Source: Klebsormidium nitens (Eukaryota; Streptophyta; Klebsormidiophyceae; Klebsormidiales; Klebsormidiaceae). From it: a stretch of DNA of 64,000 bases. Location: the NCBI GenBank assembly GCA_000708835.1, contig DF237136.1, positions 41,967 to 105,966 of the forward strand. Direction: 5' to 3'. Below the pieces are notes generated by a model that was not told the DNA's origin, ran no database searches, and saw only the letters and a program-made list of their open reading frames with translations. The stretch's first letter is position 1, and every line of letters begins with the position of its first letter. A program made the position numbers and the translations under genes. This document shows positions 11,401 through 23,000 of this stretch, one piece after another.

Positions 11401-12723
11401 AAAAACTTTCAAAGGTATGTCAAACTCACACAGAGCCAACTCCACAGTTCAAAAGCAGACGAGTCTGCAGAAACGTCCAGAGGGGCAGTAATTCCGTATA
11501 GCCAGCAGCTAAGACACCCTAAAGCCCCTGAGCCCACAGCGGGCTAGCTAGTGGCCCCCCTCGTTCACCTCTGCCATCTGCAGTACCGCGAGGCGCGTGG
11601 GGAACAGCGTGAGCGCCACAGTGGCAGCCCCGCACACCGCGCCGGCTACCACCACCGCCTTGCAGCCGACCGCCTCGCTGGCCACGGCCACCAGGAGGAG
11701 CGCGGGCAGGTGGCTGTACTGCCACAGGGGGAACACGCGGTCAACAACCTGCAGGACGAGACAAACACACGGCCCAGTCAGGCCCCACAGCCTCGCATCA
11801 CTTCGTGTCCAAAAGGCAGGGGCTCAGGCAGAGGCCGGCAGAGGGCTCTACCAAATGGAACCTATGCAGGCAAAGTCATATGGTGGTCATCTGCCTTGAT
11901 GGGTGTCCTCATGAGGACTGTTGCTGGATGCTTGCAGAGGTGCTTGAAGACTTTGGCTTGCTGTCACTGCCTACGGAAAAGGGCTGCATATTGATGGGGG
12001 AGGCCATACCTGTTTGTTTGTGAGGCCTTTAATATCCACGTAAAAGTCGACTAGGAACGGCTCCGACGGCTGCGCAAGAAAAAGAAGCCGCAGGGCAGCT
12101 TTGCATCAGAGAACGTGCTTCCACATCCAGTGCCGTAGCATGTTGATCCAAATGACCAGGAAAACAGCACATGGGCTTCCCCTCTCTAAGGCAGCCGAAT
12201 GAATGACTCCACACGCATGCCTGACAAGGTCCTACGGAGATGCCTCCCAGAGGCTGCCCAGCAACTTCTCAACCTCCACTGATCTGGTCCGATTGATCAT
12301 GAGGTGGTGTGTTAGCCGAGCATGCCTGCCGTGGTCACCTTGAGCCAGCAGATGAACAGGAAGATGCACATCAAGTAGAGCGGGCGCAAAGTTGGGGGGG
12401 GGGCAGCAGCGCCCAGCGGACCGCCAATTGTGACGCTTGCAGCATTGCTAGGATCCTGCAAGGATAGCCCGATGAGGAATTTGAGTGCAACCAATACAGA
12501 TGCAATGCACGGTTGACCACAGTGTCAAACCAAGTGAACATGTGAGCTGACTCTAGCTGATGAGCAGCTTAGATCATAGAGGCCACATGGTACCTGCAGT
12601 TTGCAGTTCCAAGAGCAGCTGGTCCTCTGTCGCATGAAACGCATTGGGCTTTGCAGAGCATACCTGCTGTGCACGATGCACTGGGTCGTTTGGCGGACTT
12701 TGGTCTGCTTCATGCTGCGTCAT
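8484..12723 (-). CDS. SLC19 (reduced folate carrier) family transporter
   Basis: Nine exons (12664-12723, 12339-12455, 12010-12069, 11569-11748, 11084-11201, 10657-10803, 9665-9900, 9201-9431, 8484-8972) give 545 residues with all phases closing. The family signature is clear: a first membrane helix followed by KPSEPFLVDFYV, the counterpart of the RPSEPFLTPYL block of SLC19 proteins; FPLWQYSHLPALLL; a GRYQIAAHFSRAAAL block; and DYNGYFSAVSYL, matching the YNG motif after helix 7. About 12 hydrophobic segments are expected. SLC19 members import folate or thiamine by anion exchange or proton coupling; the substrate cannot be told here. The intron between 11084 and 10803 begins with GC, and intron 9901-10656 carries a repeat element. 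Exon 2 contains a run of ten C (about 12394-12403) that fixes the frame and is prone to length error. The start exon (ATG 12723) rests on phase agreement only. Confidence 0.8.
10054..10657. mobile_element. 0.6-kb intronic repeat element, copy A
   Basis: This stretch matches 52373-52951 in the same orientation, in several blocks: GATCACTTAACATC (about 10302), GCTGCTGAATC, CGCCAGGCGGGCGGCCGCCA (about 10540), CACTAGGTGAAG, and the terminal GAAGTACGGGGCTGACC. The two ends are imperfect inverted repeats (GTACTTCACTTTCCGG at about 10065 against CCGAAAGCGAAGTAC at about 10633). No protein is encoded. It lies in intron 9901-10656 of the SLC19-like gene, and its right end coincides with the 5' splice site of that intron. 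Inference: a non-autonomous DNA transposon family; the left boundary is approximate. Confidence 0.6.
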
Positions 12724-13043
12724 GCTGGTCCACCTCAGGACGGCCCAAGAACCCCGCCTGGAGGACGGCTGGCAGCGGAGTTTTAATCTCACTATTTCAT
12801 CAAGACATTGAGTATTAGGAATTCACGGAGTTGAGAATGGCGCCTGCATAGCGCCAACTGACCTGTTCAGCGCTTTGATCCTTGTCAATCATCAATGTAC
12901 GGTATGGCCGAGGCGCCAGCAGACAAAGGATGACTCTGACTCTGACTCTGACTCTGAGTCTGAGCCTTGAGGCACTGGTCTGAGACTCAGCCGCGCTTCG
13001 ACTAGTTGCATGGGAGCTAGGGGACTATCTAGCTAATACAAGG
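12724..13043. other. Intergenic with a TGACTC microsatellite
   Basis: Short spacer between the start of the SLC19-like gene and the 5S rRNA gene. It contains the hexamer array at 12931-12960, listed separately. Otherwise nothing recognised. Confidence 0.5.
12931..12966. repeat. (TGACTC)n microsatellite
   Basis: Four exact TGACTC units are followed by degenerate TGAGTC and TGAGCC units, about 110 bp upstream of the 5S rRNA gene. Shorter related strings occur elsewhere in intergenic DNA, for example near 57840. Confidence 0.85.
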
Positions 13044-13050
13044 TATATAA
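13044..13050 (+). promoter_or_regulatory. TATA box of the 5S rRNA gene
   Basis: TATATAA lies about 30 bases before the predicted 5S start. Plant 5S genes carry a TATA-like element near -28 that acts with the internal control region. The placement matches that pattern, so the motif is read as functional, though it is short. Confidence 0.6.
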
Positions 13051-13073
13051 TTCATATAATTACATAGTCGCCG

Positions 13074-13192
13074 TGGTTCGTTCATACCTAGGCTATTGCG
13101 CCGGATCCCATCAGACCTCCGAAGCTAAACGCCTGTGGGCGAGAACAGTACTGGAATGGGTGACCTTCCGGGAAGTCCTCGTGACGAACCCT
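13074..13192 (+). rRNA. 5S ribosomal RNA
   Basis: About 119 bases follow the plant-type 5S consensus closely: TTCATACC near the 5' end, CGCCGGATCCCATCAGACC, an A-box region GAAGCTAAACGCC, then GTGGGCGAGAACAGTACTGG and a C-box region GAATGGGTGACCTTCCGGG ending in GAAGTCCTCGTGACGAACC. The terminal stem pairs GGTTCGT at 13075-13081 with ACGAACC at 13184-13190. It is transcribed by RNA polymerase III and becomes part of the large ribosomal subunit. Only one copy is in the window, although 5S genes usually form tandem arrays; it may be a dispersed functional gene or a pseudogene. The intact stem and internal promoter favour function. Confidence 0.9.
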
Positions 13193-13234
13193 CTTTGCTT
13201 CCTGCGCCCTTTTGAAATGCCTCGTGACGAACCC
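13177..13234 (+). repeat. 15-bp duplication of the 5S 3' end
   Basis: The last bases of the 5S gene, CCTCGTGACGAACCC (13177-13191), recur exactly at 13220-13234, just past the T-run. This looks like the remnant of a second 5S unit or a product of imperfect retroposition or unequal exchange. Confidence 0.8.
13210..13213 (+). terminator. Probable Pol III T-run terminator
   Basis: The first run of four T downstream of the 5S gene, 18 bases after its end. A shorter TTT lies at 13194-13196. RNA polymerase III stops at such runs. Confidence 0.5.
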
Positions 13235-14141
13235 ATGCCACGTGATGCACCTTGCCACGTTTTTGCTTTTCTGGAGTATAAAGGCCATGCATGGTGGCCT
13301 TGAAGTACTGGCCGCCACCTTGTATGCATCAGTCAGTCATGTATGCACAAATCCACAAAGTTCATACGTATGCATGCAATGGCATGCCCGTGATGGCATG
13401 GTGCAAGACGGATGCCATGGTGGCCCAGGTGCGGCTACGGCGTGCGTAGACATGAAAACACATACCGAATTCAATACCATACTTTTGACTATGGTGCCGA
13501 GAGCTACCCCGTACTATATACATGGCCGAAGCAATGAGTTGATGCAATTTAATGGCGCGGCGAGCCGCTGCATTCTAAGGAGCTATTTGGCTCCACGAGT
13601 TCCAAAAGACATCGGTGCAATCTAAGCAATTGATTGAACCACAGCATGTCCAGCTGTATTCAAAGCGCCTGGCACCGGGTTACAAGATAGTGCACATGAT
13701 ATGCTCAGTTAGTGAAAAGCCTCTCGTCCGGACGAAACAGGTACCGCATGCATCAAGCACTGAACCTATCGATCCGGAGTGGTGACCTTAATATCGTCGC
13801 CTAATTATTTTTTCACGACTCGGTTGTCGACTCTAAGTTGCTGGCATCACTTGAATGCTTTGTACATACTACATTTAGTGAAATACAATCATCATGTTCT
13901 TCTGGCAACGATGCTCGCCCAAAGAAGTTACTCCACGTTGAATGACACATAATTGCTCTATAGACCGCTACCCACTTCAATCATGGACATCGTCCTAGCG
14001 CGCGAATCATGAACAAGTCTTCCATCTTTTATAGGAAAGAACGCGTTGGAGCAAGTTTTACAAACAATGTCGGAGAATTACCCCATCTAAGGTCTCAAAC
14101 ACAAGAATGTCAAGTGCTCAACGTCCACGCTGAGTGGGGTA
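13235..14141. other. Intergenic, nothing recognised
   Basis: About 0.9 kb, AT-richer than the genes, with many overlapping ATGCATGC-like strings around 13280-13400. No coding frame with usable splice sites. It separates the 5S gene from the 3' end of the metal transporter. Confidence 0.5.
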
Positions 14142-17100
14142 TCATCGATACGCAGATTTGCCAAATCTTGAGTGGACTTCAATATCAACATGCCTCATCT
14201 CCGGCACTTTCCTTTGTATCACCTGCTCGAGTCGATCCACTTCGTCTCCGATTGACTGCACAATGGCAGTACCTGCAGCGAAAAAGTTGAGCATGAGCCT
14301 TTTCACCAGAGCATCGCTGCTGGGCACCACAATGACGAAGTACACCTCGAGTCATACACGCGCTGACCTCCAACGACAAGCCTTGGGACACAGAAACTAC
14401 ACGTGCCAGGTCGTATCGTGGAAATGCAAGCTCGCAGAAACTACGGCTGATGCTACAAAGGCCTGCAGCCCTGACGGCGGGCCGGCCCGCCGGTGCTTTG
14501 GCTGGGCGGGCCGCCTCACCGTACTGTTCCAGCGCTTCCTCAACAGCAGCGTCCGTGTTGTTGGCGAGGGCCTTCTCAAACTGCAAACGAGCGCCAAGCA
14601 AAAACTCAGTGCGTCACCAACAGTCCAACCATACGTCTTCTTGAACTCGATGACCGCAACGCACTACTGCTCAAGCAGCAACTGAAAAAAGAAAGAAGTC
14701 ACGCAAAGGAGAGTGTCGCAGTTCCGAGCGTGCCCTGGCTGGCTGCCTGCCAGCCCGGACCCGCGAGCAGCCTGCTGGTGGCGCCTCACATGATCCAGGA
14801 CCTGCCGGTGGCCCGCGCGCTGGAGAAAGTGGCGGACCACCACGTGGCCACGAAAGTCTGCGCACGAGAGGGCTTGAGATTCAGGACTGCACAAGCAATG
14901 CAGGGAAGACGGAGCCAGTCGAGGGACTGTCTTTGAGAGTACGCTCCTCATGAGAGATATCATATCTCAGAGGGGCAGCGTTGGCTCGACACAGGCACAG
15001 GTGTGGGTCCGTTGGCGGCTCACCAATCTCGGCCTTGAACCTGAACTCGCCGGGCCCGATCACCTCGCTCTTGGCGTCGTAGATGGCGTGCACCACCTGC
15101 GGCACAGCACACCCATGCAGCACGCGTCACGTCCACACTACCGTCCACACTCGAACGTGACAAGGAGCCACAAGATTGACGCTCCCATGAACAACGAGGC
15201 GTCAACCCCGGCGCGATAGTCTTCATGGGACCATGGTCGCAAGCTGTGCAACGGAAAGAACGCTGGCAACCTGCTGCAGCGGCAGCGGCAGCGCGTGCTG
15301 CAATGGCGCAGCGGCCGGCGTGCAGCTGTGGCGCCCCCCTCACCGGGTCGGCCTTGAGGAGGTGCATCAGCTCCTGCATCTCGTGCTCGTCCATGGAGCG
15401 GCCCAGCAGGGCGGACCGGTTGCGCTGAATCAGAAAGGCCGCCACCTGGGCCACAGCGGGAGCCCGCAATCAGCACCGCCCCGGACGAGCGTGACCTGCT
15501 GCAAAACTGCTGGGGGCGGGCGGGGAGACCGACCGAGCTGGCCCATCGCGAGCCATGAGGCAACATCGAAGACTGTAACGCCAGCTTCATGAGAAGACGA
15601 GAATCACGGCGAGATCTCTTGAACCGAGGCCTCGTCTTCGCTAACGCGGGATTAGGCAATGTGCTTGAAAGTTGTGGTGGTATTGATAGAAGTTTTGCCT
15701 GCGTCTCGTGACAGTCATCTAAGCAGGCTAATTGTGTGCTCACCCCTCCCAGCAGCACGCCCACCCCAATCGAGCCGATGGCGTCATACACGGGGTTCCC
15801 CGTCGCGTGGGTTGCCACCAGCGCCGCTGCAGCTACGCCCAGGCCAATCACCGCCGCGCCGTCCTGGAGAGAAGAGCAGTGCCACTGGAGTATACGACCA
15901 GCCCGTCCTCATGCTTGTCAAACACCAACAGGTGACGTGTAACTCGATCAGACGAAAGACTGGTGACTCATGAAGAATCAGGAAGGCGATGTGTCATCCA
16001 GTCTCTTGCTCGTCCGTTTTCAAAGGGAGCCGTATTGCAAGACAGGATGAGAAGCAAGGCGCCGCTGTTCCTGCGGCTCGAGGGCCACGGCCGCCTGAAG
16101 TGGACAGAGCGCGCACCTCCATGAGGACCGCAACGGCGGTGGGGTCGAGCCCCGCCCAGAGGTACTTGATGGTGGGCATGTTCTCCGCCTTGGCGCTGTC
16201 CCGCACCGCCTTGTACGCCACCCAGAACGAACCGCCTGCCATACGTATGGGCACCCCGGGTGGGCAACGCAAAATGAGAGCAAGAGAGCAGCATGGAGGC
16301 AAGGTGACCGGGACGGCCAAGCAACCAGAAACGGGGTGTAGCCCACCCAAGAGATCCTGCCTCGAAAACTGAATACCGATCTACGTGCTATCAAATGGGG
16401 CCCATAGCAGACTGGAATGTTCGTCATTGGTGCGAAGCCGTCCACGTGAACCAGATCAAGCCACTGCAGGCAACCAGGCTCCAAAGAAAGGGCCTCTTGC
16501 TCAGGACAGAAGGTGAGGAGCTTCATGAGTGCAATGAAGGAGCCGCACATACCTTCTGCAAGTCCCGATGCTGCCAACACGGCTAGCCCCAGTCCGATGT
16601 TTGCAACAGGCTGCAGAGGACAGGCAGGCAAGCGGTCAGTAGAGGAGGCCATCCTGCGAGATGAATCCACCAAGAGGCTGGGTACGACCTGGAGACAGGA
16701 TCCATCAGGGGCGATCAACTTCCAGCTCTGCTAAATTTGCAACAGCATCCGTTGAAATCAACCAAAAAACGAAGCTTGGGATTGCCTAGCATGTCCTTCG
16801 AAAGCAAAAGGACTGTCGACAGCCCTCCTTGAGACCCGCAGGTCGAGTGGGCCAGAGTCCACGCACCTCTGGTGCCATGAGGCAATGTACCCCATGCACG
16901 ATGTTGATGCCCGCGCCACAGCAGAAGATGCCGGTGGCAGAGATGAGGGCCCAGATGAAGCGGTCCTTCCCATAGCCGTACCTGCAGCACAAGTCTCACT
17001 TCAGCTGTTGAATGCATCGACTGTTACATGATTCCAAATCGTACTATGACCCAGGTAAGCTTCCGTTCACTTGTAGCCATTCATGGGCTGCTCTTAGGTC

Positions 17101-19009
17101 TGCAGAAAGCAGGTCAGAAGTTGACAGCTTGCACAAAAGTGCAAGCAAGGATGTGAAGACTCACGGGTGCCACTTGTCTGGAGCCCTTCTGGAGAGGTAT
17201 ATGCCATAGGCTAGTAGTGCCTGCAAGAACATAAGGAAGATATTGAGGCTGATGTCATTTCAAAAACCAAGAAACGCCAAAAACAACGGGTGGAAGTAGT
17301 TTCCAGTAGAGATATGAACATCTTCTCAGACATTGTTGCTCCTTTGTGTACACTTGTGGCCTCATCAACGCGTGTGCGAGGGCTTTCACTCACCTGATTT
17401 GCAATATCCGCAAGAGAATGTACTGCTTCTGCCAGCATAACATCACTGGAGGTCCAGAAGTAAACAAGAAGCTTGCCAAAGAAGACGACGCCATTGATCA
17501 TGAGTGCCACGTTGACCGCGTGCTCACTGCAAAAACGCACTTGGCGGGTCAGATGAACCGGACAGAGTGTTGCTCAAACTCAGAGGCATACTCAATTCGT
17601 GCTAGCTTGAACCAGAAAAGGGCATGACACTTCTGGCCATCCTAAAGCTTGAGCCAAGATGTAATGATACTTTTCAGTAGTCCCAATCTACTCTTGCGCA
17701 TGCCTGCCCTGGTCCGTGTCGGCCTGCCCCCCCACCTGTGGTCCACCACCACCTGCTTCTGGATCTCCGCCGCCGTGGGAGGGGGCGTCCGCGGAGCATT
17801 GAAAGCCTCAGGGAAGACGTGAAGAGGGGGCTTGGCCTGTGTGCTCTCATACCTCCCTGCACCATCCAGCGCCCTTCAGCAGGTCGCAAGTTGAATGGAG
17901 TCCAGACAAGCTAACGCCAGGTGCTCATGGACTGATGCACCTAATCACATACGGAATGCACAAGGGCCTTCAATCCGTTCAGGAAGACAAGTACCTAGGA
18001 CATACCACCTACTGACTTAGGTGGCCTGCAATTAATTTTGTGCAAATATGATGACATCAAACTCCGAAATTGGGGGTTCCATCTCAATGGGATCCTTTTG
18101 TAAACTGCAAAAGTTGTCACTGCTTCTTTTCAAACTTTCAATTGCAGCATGATCCCGGCAGTTCAGATACAAGAGCTCAAACATTGGGCGGACGACAATC
18201 AGCTGATTTTCCAGCCATCCCTCACCTACTGCCCAAGAGGATTGTCGGGAGACTTGTGTTTCTTCCTCATCATTATGTTTCAGTGGCGAAAGGCCGGCTG
18301 CCTGACGCCTTTCTGTAAACCATTTTTGCTTCCACCAGCTTTGAGTATGGAATTTATGCCCTACAGATTTCTTCCACAATGCCGCTGCAAATGAGCCTCC
18401 ATTACTGCCTTCGGCTCTGGTGCAATGCAGGTTAGCCCTCTCAAAGTGTGGCCAGTGATGGTTGTTCGCATTATAGCTTGGTGATTGTCCAAATGAAGCC
18501 CGATCTTCTATCCCCTCTGACAGACCTTGTGCGGCTGCAGAACAAGGGGTTCTGATGTCATCAGCTATCTGAGTGCAGCTCGTAGCCTCCACACCTTGCC
18601 AGCTAGCTTGGTGAAAACTCCTGTGATGTAGATCTGCAAGTGATTGCTTAGCCGGCCCTTGCAAAATTGTCTGAGGAATGAGCACCTCAGATCTTGCCTT
18701 TACTTGCTGAGAAAACACTGGTGAGGTGCCTCCTGGATGATTCAAAACTGCAACTTCCTGACTCAATTGAGCAAATCTCCTGAGTTGAGGAAGTTGCCAA
18801 TCTGCTCGCATCAACGAGAGGCTGCGCTTGGCGGCCATGCTTCTATGCCCCAGGGCACAGCGACAGAATTGCTTGACCTGCGGGCAGCGTGCAGCCCTGC
18901 TCGCATGCAGTGCTAGCTCTGCCAGCGATGCTATTTCAATAAATCCCGCGGGTAGACCACCATAAGCGCCCATCAATTTCAGCGTTATATAACATGTTTT
19001 AGCCATCAT
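14142..19009 (-). CDS. MTPC4: MTPC4/SLC30A9-like cation diffusion facilitator
   Basis: Thirteen exons close in phase to 646 residues: 18226-19009, 17736-17856, 17394-17526, 17165-17220, 16867-16981, 16553-16610, 16117-16235, 15744-15863, 15344-15445, 15024-15096, 14790-14857, 14520-14580 and 14142-14272. From exon 3 on it follows pl plant MTPC4 and animal ZnT9 throughout: AEAVHSLADIANQ with the HxxxD metal site of helix 2, SRRAPDKWHPYGYGKDRF, helices with DGAAVIGLG and TGNPVYDAIGSIGVGV, then the cytosolic AAFLIQRNRSALLGRSM and GPGEFRFKAEIDFRG parts, ending DEVDRLEQVIQRKVPEMRHV. The family moves zinc or related divalent cations; ZnT9 acts in mitochondria. The first exon adds about 260 residues without a domain, with a basic stretch (MAAKRSLSLMRADWQ) that could be a targeting sequence. 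Its phase-1 donor fits the next exon, but it could belong to a separate gene. A few residues seem missing between exons 11 and 12, perhaps an unseen micro-exon. Confidence 0.85.
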
Positions 19010-20052
19010 TTTACGTTGACTGAGGTCTGGACAACCGTCATTCAAAGCCGCGTGTATTGACGTCTCTTGAGTTGAACCTGAAATCGCATACGAGGATCGC
19101 AACACGAGATAGTCGCGTCAACCAGCTGACGCCTTCATGCCGGCGCCTTTTGCTCCATCTAATACTGTGTTGTGGACAGAAAATGGTTCAAATTCCACAA
19201 ATATCTGTCGGACGAGAGCAGGCTCTGGCTCGGGCCTGGACAGGCTAGAGCCAGACACTGACAGTGAGGCAAAAAGGTCAAAGAACGAAGTTGTAAAAGT
19301 GTTCAAATGCTACTTTTACGCGCAAGGTGCGTCAGCATCTTTAACACTCCGGGCACTCGGTGAAGATCATCAATATCTTGGTTAAGGGCTAGGTAACCGC
19401 AAGACAACCGGGGTGGCTTCTGAGGGTCAGCTTGATCACGGTTAAAGCTTCCGAGCTGGTAACTAGTAAGCTTCGGTCTTGAGGCTTCAGTGTTTTTGCC
19501 TGGTTGAGACCCCGGTTTGGTAATTGACTACCTAGAGAATCGGTGACTGTTCGGTCATGAAGGAATGCCACTAATAAGTTACTCTATACCCGGTGGTTTG
19601 AAGGAGTAGCTTAGGGCGTCCGGTGCTTTGTTCAGGGACCTTGGATGACGCGCTACCGCACCCGCGACGACAAGATCATCGGCAATATTGTGGCCGACAG
19701 TGCTGGCCTGGGTAACACTCGGCTGATAACACTTTTACAACTTCGTTCTATTGTACTACTAGCGACAGTGGCGAGGAGTCGAGGCACCTTGCAGAGCCAA
19801 TCTGCAACTTGCAGTGCCATGCTATGTCTGGTCTGAGCGCAAATGATTTTGTTGTAGGTACCTACGTTGCTTTGCCACCTGGCCTCCATTTCTTCGTCAT
19901 TGCCTCAGGAAATCGAAAGGGATTGCAGATAGGTTCTTCTTGCCTTGCATTGCAGAGGGGCAGAACGTCGGGGCTGCGCAGGACCATTGCCAGTCAATCA
20001 CTTGCCACAACTGGTCGGTGTTGCCTGTGAGGGCGCCTGTGCGCTCTCAACG
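19010..20052. other. Shared 5' region of two divergent genes
   Basis: This 1.0-kb spacer lies between the start codons of the metal transporter (-) and the methionine aminopeptidase (+), so it presumably holds both promoters. A 466-bp unit with 21-bp inverted ends fills its middle (listed separately). No other gene seen. Confidence 0.5.
19283..19748. mobile_element. 466-bp unit with 21-bp perfect inverted ends
   Basis: GAACGAAGTTGTAAAAGTG at 19283-19301 (21 bp exact to 19303) is repeated as its reverse complement at 19728-19748. A small internal hairpin (GTAAAAGT and ACTTTTAC) sits at the left end. No clear target duplication and no protein. It is probably a small non-autonomous DNA element in the divergent promoter region; a structural role as inverted repeat is the alternative. 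Confidence 0.5.
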
Positions 20053-23000
20053 ATGATGGCAGAAGGTTCTGCAGGGAAAGCAGCGGACCCCATATCAAGC
20101 ATCCCATGTGTCAAATGTGATGCACCAGCAAAACTACAGTGAGTCTGCTTCGGTGCACTTCCTCATAGGGTCTGGAGGACTGTGGCCCACGTTGTGCACA
20201 CTTACATTGGTGTCACAGAGTCGCTGCACGAAAAGCCTTTCTAAAAGCGTTTTGCATGTGAACTCGAAGTGTGCAGATTCAGGATAAGTCAGGGTTGAGT
20301 GGGTTCTCCTGCCAATTGCTTGCCTGCGGCAGTATGCGATGCTTGCCACTCTGCACGTCTACTGCCAGGAGCAGCTGGACACTTGCCCAAGGTATTGGCT
20401 TCTCCCGTTGTTTCTATTTGCAGCCTCAGCATTGACTCTTGATGACTGTCGAGTGCGCCACGTGCTTTGGGCAACATCTCTCGTCCTGACCATCTCCGAT
20501 GGGCTCTTGGGTATGGTCTGGCATCATGGCTTTATGCCGCTTTCAAAGAGTTGAGATACTGAGTGCGTCACTACAGTGCACCATTGGCTATTCTACAGTC
20601 ACCTCAATGTGGTCGCTATAAAAGAACATCTGGAATTCTTCAATCACCTCAAAGGGGTCTTCAATCAGATACTCCTGCAGTGGCGCACTTTCGTACATGG
20701 CACTCGATGGATGATTGTTGTGGTGTGCCCTTTCCAGATGCCCCAAGTGCCTGGAGATGCGGCTCCCCCGCGACGTGTCGGCGTACTGCAGCCAGGCGTG
20801 CTTCAAGGCGGACTGGCCCGGCCACAAGGTGCACCACCGCGTGCAGCTGCCGGCGGAGCCCGGCGCCAAGCTGGACCTGGCGCAGGCCGCGCTGGCCAAG
20901 GGCTGGCTGTACGCCACCAAGAAGGGGGCCGCGCGCACCGACCAGTGCCCCACGTTCGCCTGGACAGGGTGAGCCGCATAGGCGGGGGGTTGGGGCAACG
21001 GCCGAGCCTGGGGCCAGCTGGGGAGGATGGGCGCGGACTTTCAGGGGTTTGTAAGAGTCAAACAGCTGATGAGGCTCTACCCGACGAGGCTCTTATAAGC
21101 CCTCATTAGATCAGCCGATTGAAACTGCCACTGTATGCTATCCATACCATGTTCAGGACTTCTACTCACGGATGCAGCCTGCGGGCCCAGTCCAGCCTGC
21201 CTGCCAAAATGTCGGTGCCGCAGCAACAAGCTGTTACCTGAAGCTGCGTCTTGGCTCCTGTGCAGTGACCTGCGGCCGCTTCCCATTTCCCCTCGCCGAA
21301 GAGTGCCCACTAGCATCCCCCGGCCCGAGTGGGCAGAAACAGGCTACCCGGAGCAGGAGATTGAGAGCAGACAGCAGAGGACTGTGGAGGTGAGGGGACG
21401 CTTGTGCAGGGGCAGCGGACAGGGCACCAGCATGCCGGCAAGGATGTCTTGGGCACCCAGGGCAGATCCTCGGGATGCATGGGCTGCCTAGGAAAACGCG
21501 GCTGCTGGTCGGGTAGCTGCTCACGTGGAGTGTCCCAGGCAAATGGTTGCAAATTTCGAGGCACCAGATTCAAACAGCTGCTGTGGATTGAGACCTTGAG
21601 AACCAAGTCCCTGGAAGGTGAAAGGATTGTTGCGCTTGTGAAATTTAGTGATGTTTGGGTCCGATCTTCTAGTCGTCAAGTGTTCCACAAATGCATCCTG
21701 AGGACTGCGTGTTTCACGTCCATTCCTAGAGACTTCGACTGCATGGCGGAAGTTCTGCATCTCGTTTAGCGCACTGTCAGTGAGGGGGCCAGATCGGCTG
21801 GGTCGCTGGTCACCAGGCACGTCTACGCTGTGACCTCGGTGTCTGGCATCCTCCACGAAACAGCCTCGTCTCTGTCTGCAGATTCGGACGCCAAAACAAA
21901 TTGCAGGCATCAGGGCAGCATGCAAGGTCAGCTCTTTGTGTTTTAACACCGCCGTACATTTGGCGATGGTTTCTGGCAATGATTGCGGACTGTCAGTGCC
22001 TCTTACAGTCATAGGACGTTTTTGGGAACTTACTTTGGTTGATGAATCCTCCGAATCCTCCTACGAAGACTAGATTCGCGACGATCTGGTGGGCTGAGCA
22101 AGTAGACTTGAACCGAATACTCTGTTCATCCACCGGGTGGCCTTGATCCCTGAAGTGCATGAGCAAGCCAAAGCACGAGGGCAGCTTCTCTGGTGTCCGT
22201 TAGTTGTCTGGTTGTCGCGTTCGCTACGTCCAACTTGGCTGGCGCCGCACCACTGCTGCGGGACTCATCGCTGGTGTGATGTGTGCAGCTGGGGCGCGAG
22301 GTCCTGGACGCGGCTGCCGCGGCCATCCGGCCGGGCATCACCACGGACGAGATTGACCGCATCGTGCACGAGGCCACCATCGCAGGCGGCGCATACCCCT
22401 CCCCCCTCAACTATCACAACTTCCCCAAGTCCACCTGCACGTAAGTCCGAGGCGTCTTGCAAATCGTCTATGCGCAATCTGTATGTGTTCCTCGAGGACA
22501 AAGCTGACTTCGCACAAGTTCCGTTCTCTGTTTTGCATCTGCGTCTTTCCAGATCCTCAAGATGTGTAGTTTGGAACGGTCGAAAAAACCCGACGCTTGA
22601 GGCACTTGTCAAATACGGCCCTGTCACGCTGGCTGGTGTAAAAACTGCACTCCCTCAAAGCTTTCAAACCAGCAAACGGCAACCTGGCGGCCGTTTGGGG
22701 GTCTCGGTTTCGTGGCTGGCGGAAAGTGGCGGCTATTCCCGCAAAGACCGGATTCGGAGAGACCGTGTCTGTCGCTCGTCCCAGGTCCGTGAACGAGGTG
22801 ATTTGCCACGGCATCCCTGACGCACGGCCACTCGCGGAGGGCGACATCGTGAACGTGGATGTCTCAGTGTTTCTGAACGGCTATCACGGGGACCTCAATG
22901 AGACCTTCTTCGTCGGCAAGGTGGACGACGTGTCGCGACGGCTGGTACAGACCACCTACGAGTGCATGCAGAAAGCCATCGAGATAGGTATGCGCCCCAC

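Noticed and set aside
12394-12403. Run of ten C suspected of causing a frameshift in the transporter
   Set aside because: With ten C the frame joins correctly to both neighbouring exons, so no break is called, although the run is error-prone.
19181-19200. GGTTCAAATTCC resembling a tRNA T-loop
   Set aside because: Flanking sequence does not form a cloverleaf, and no A box lies at the right distance.
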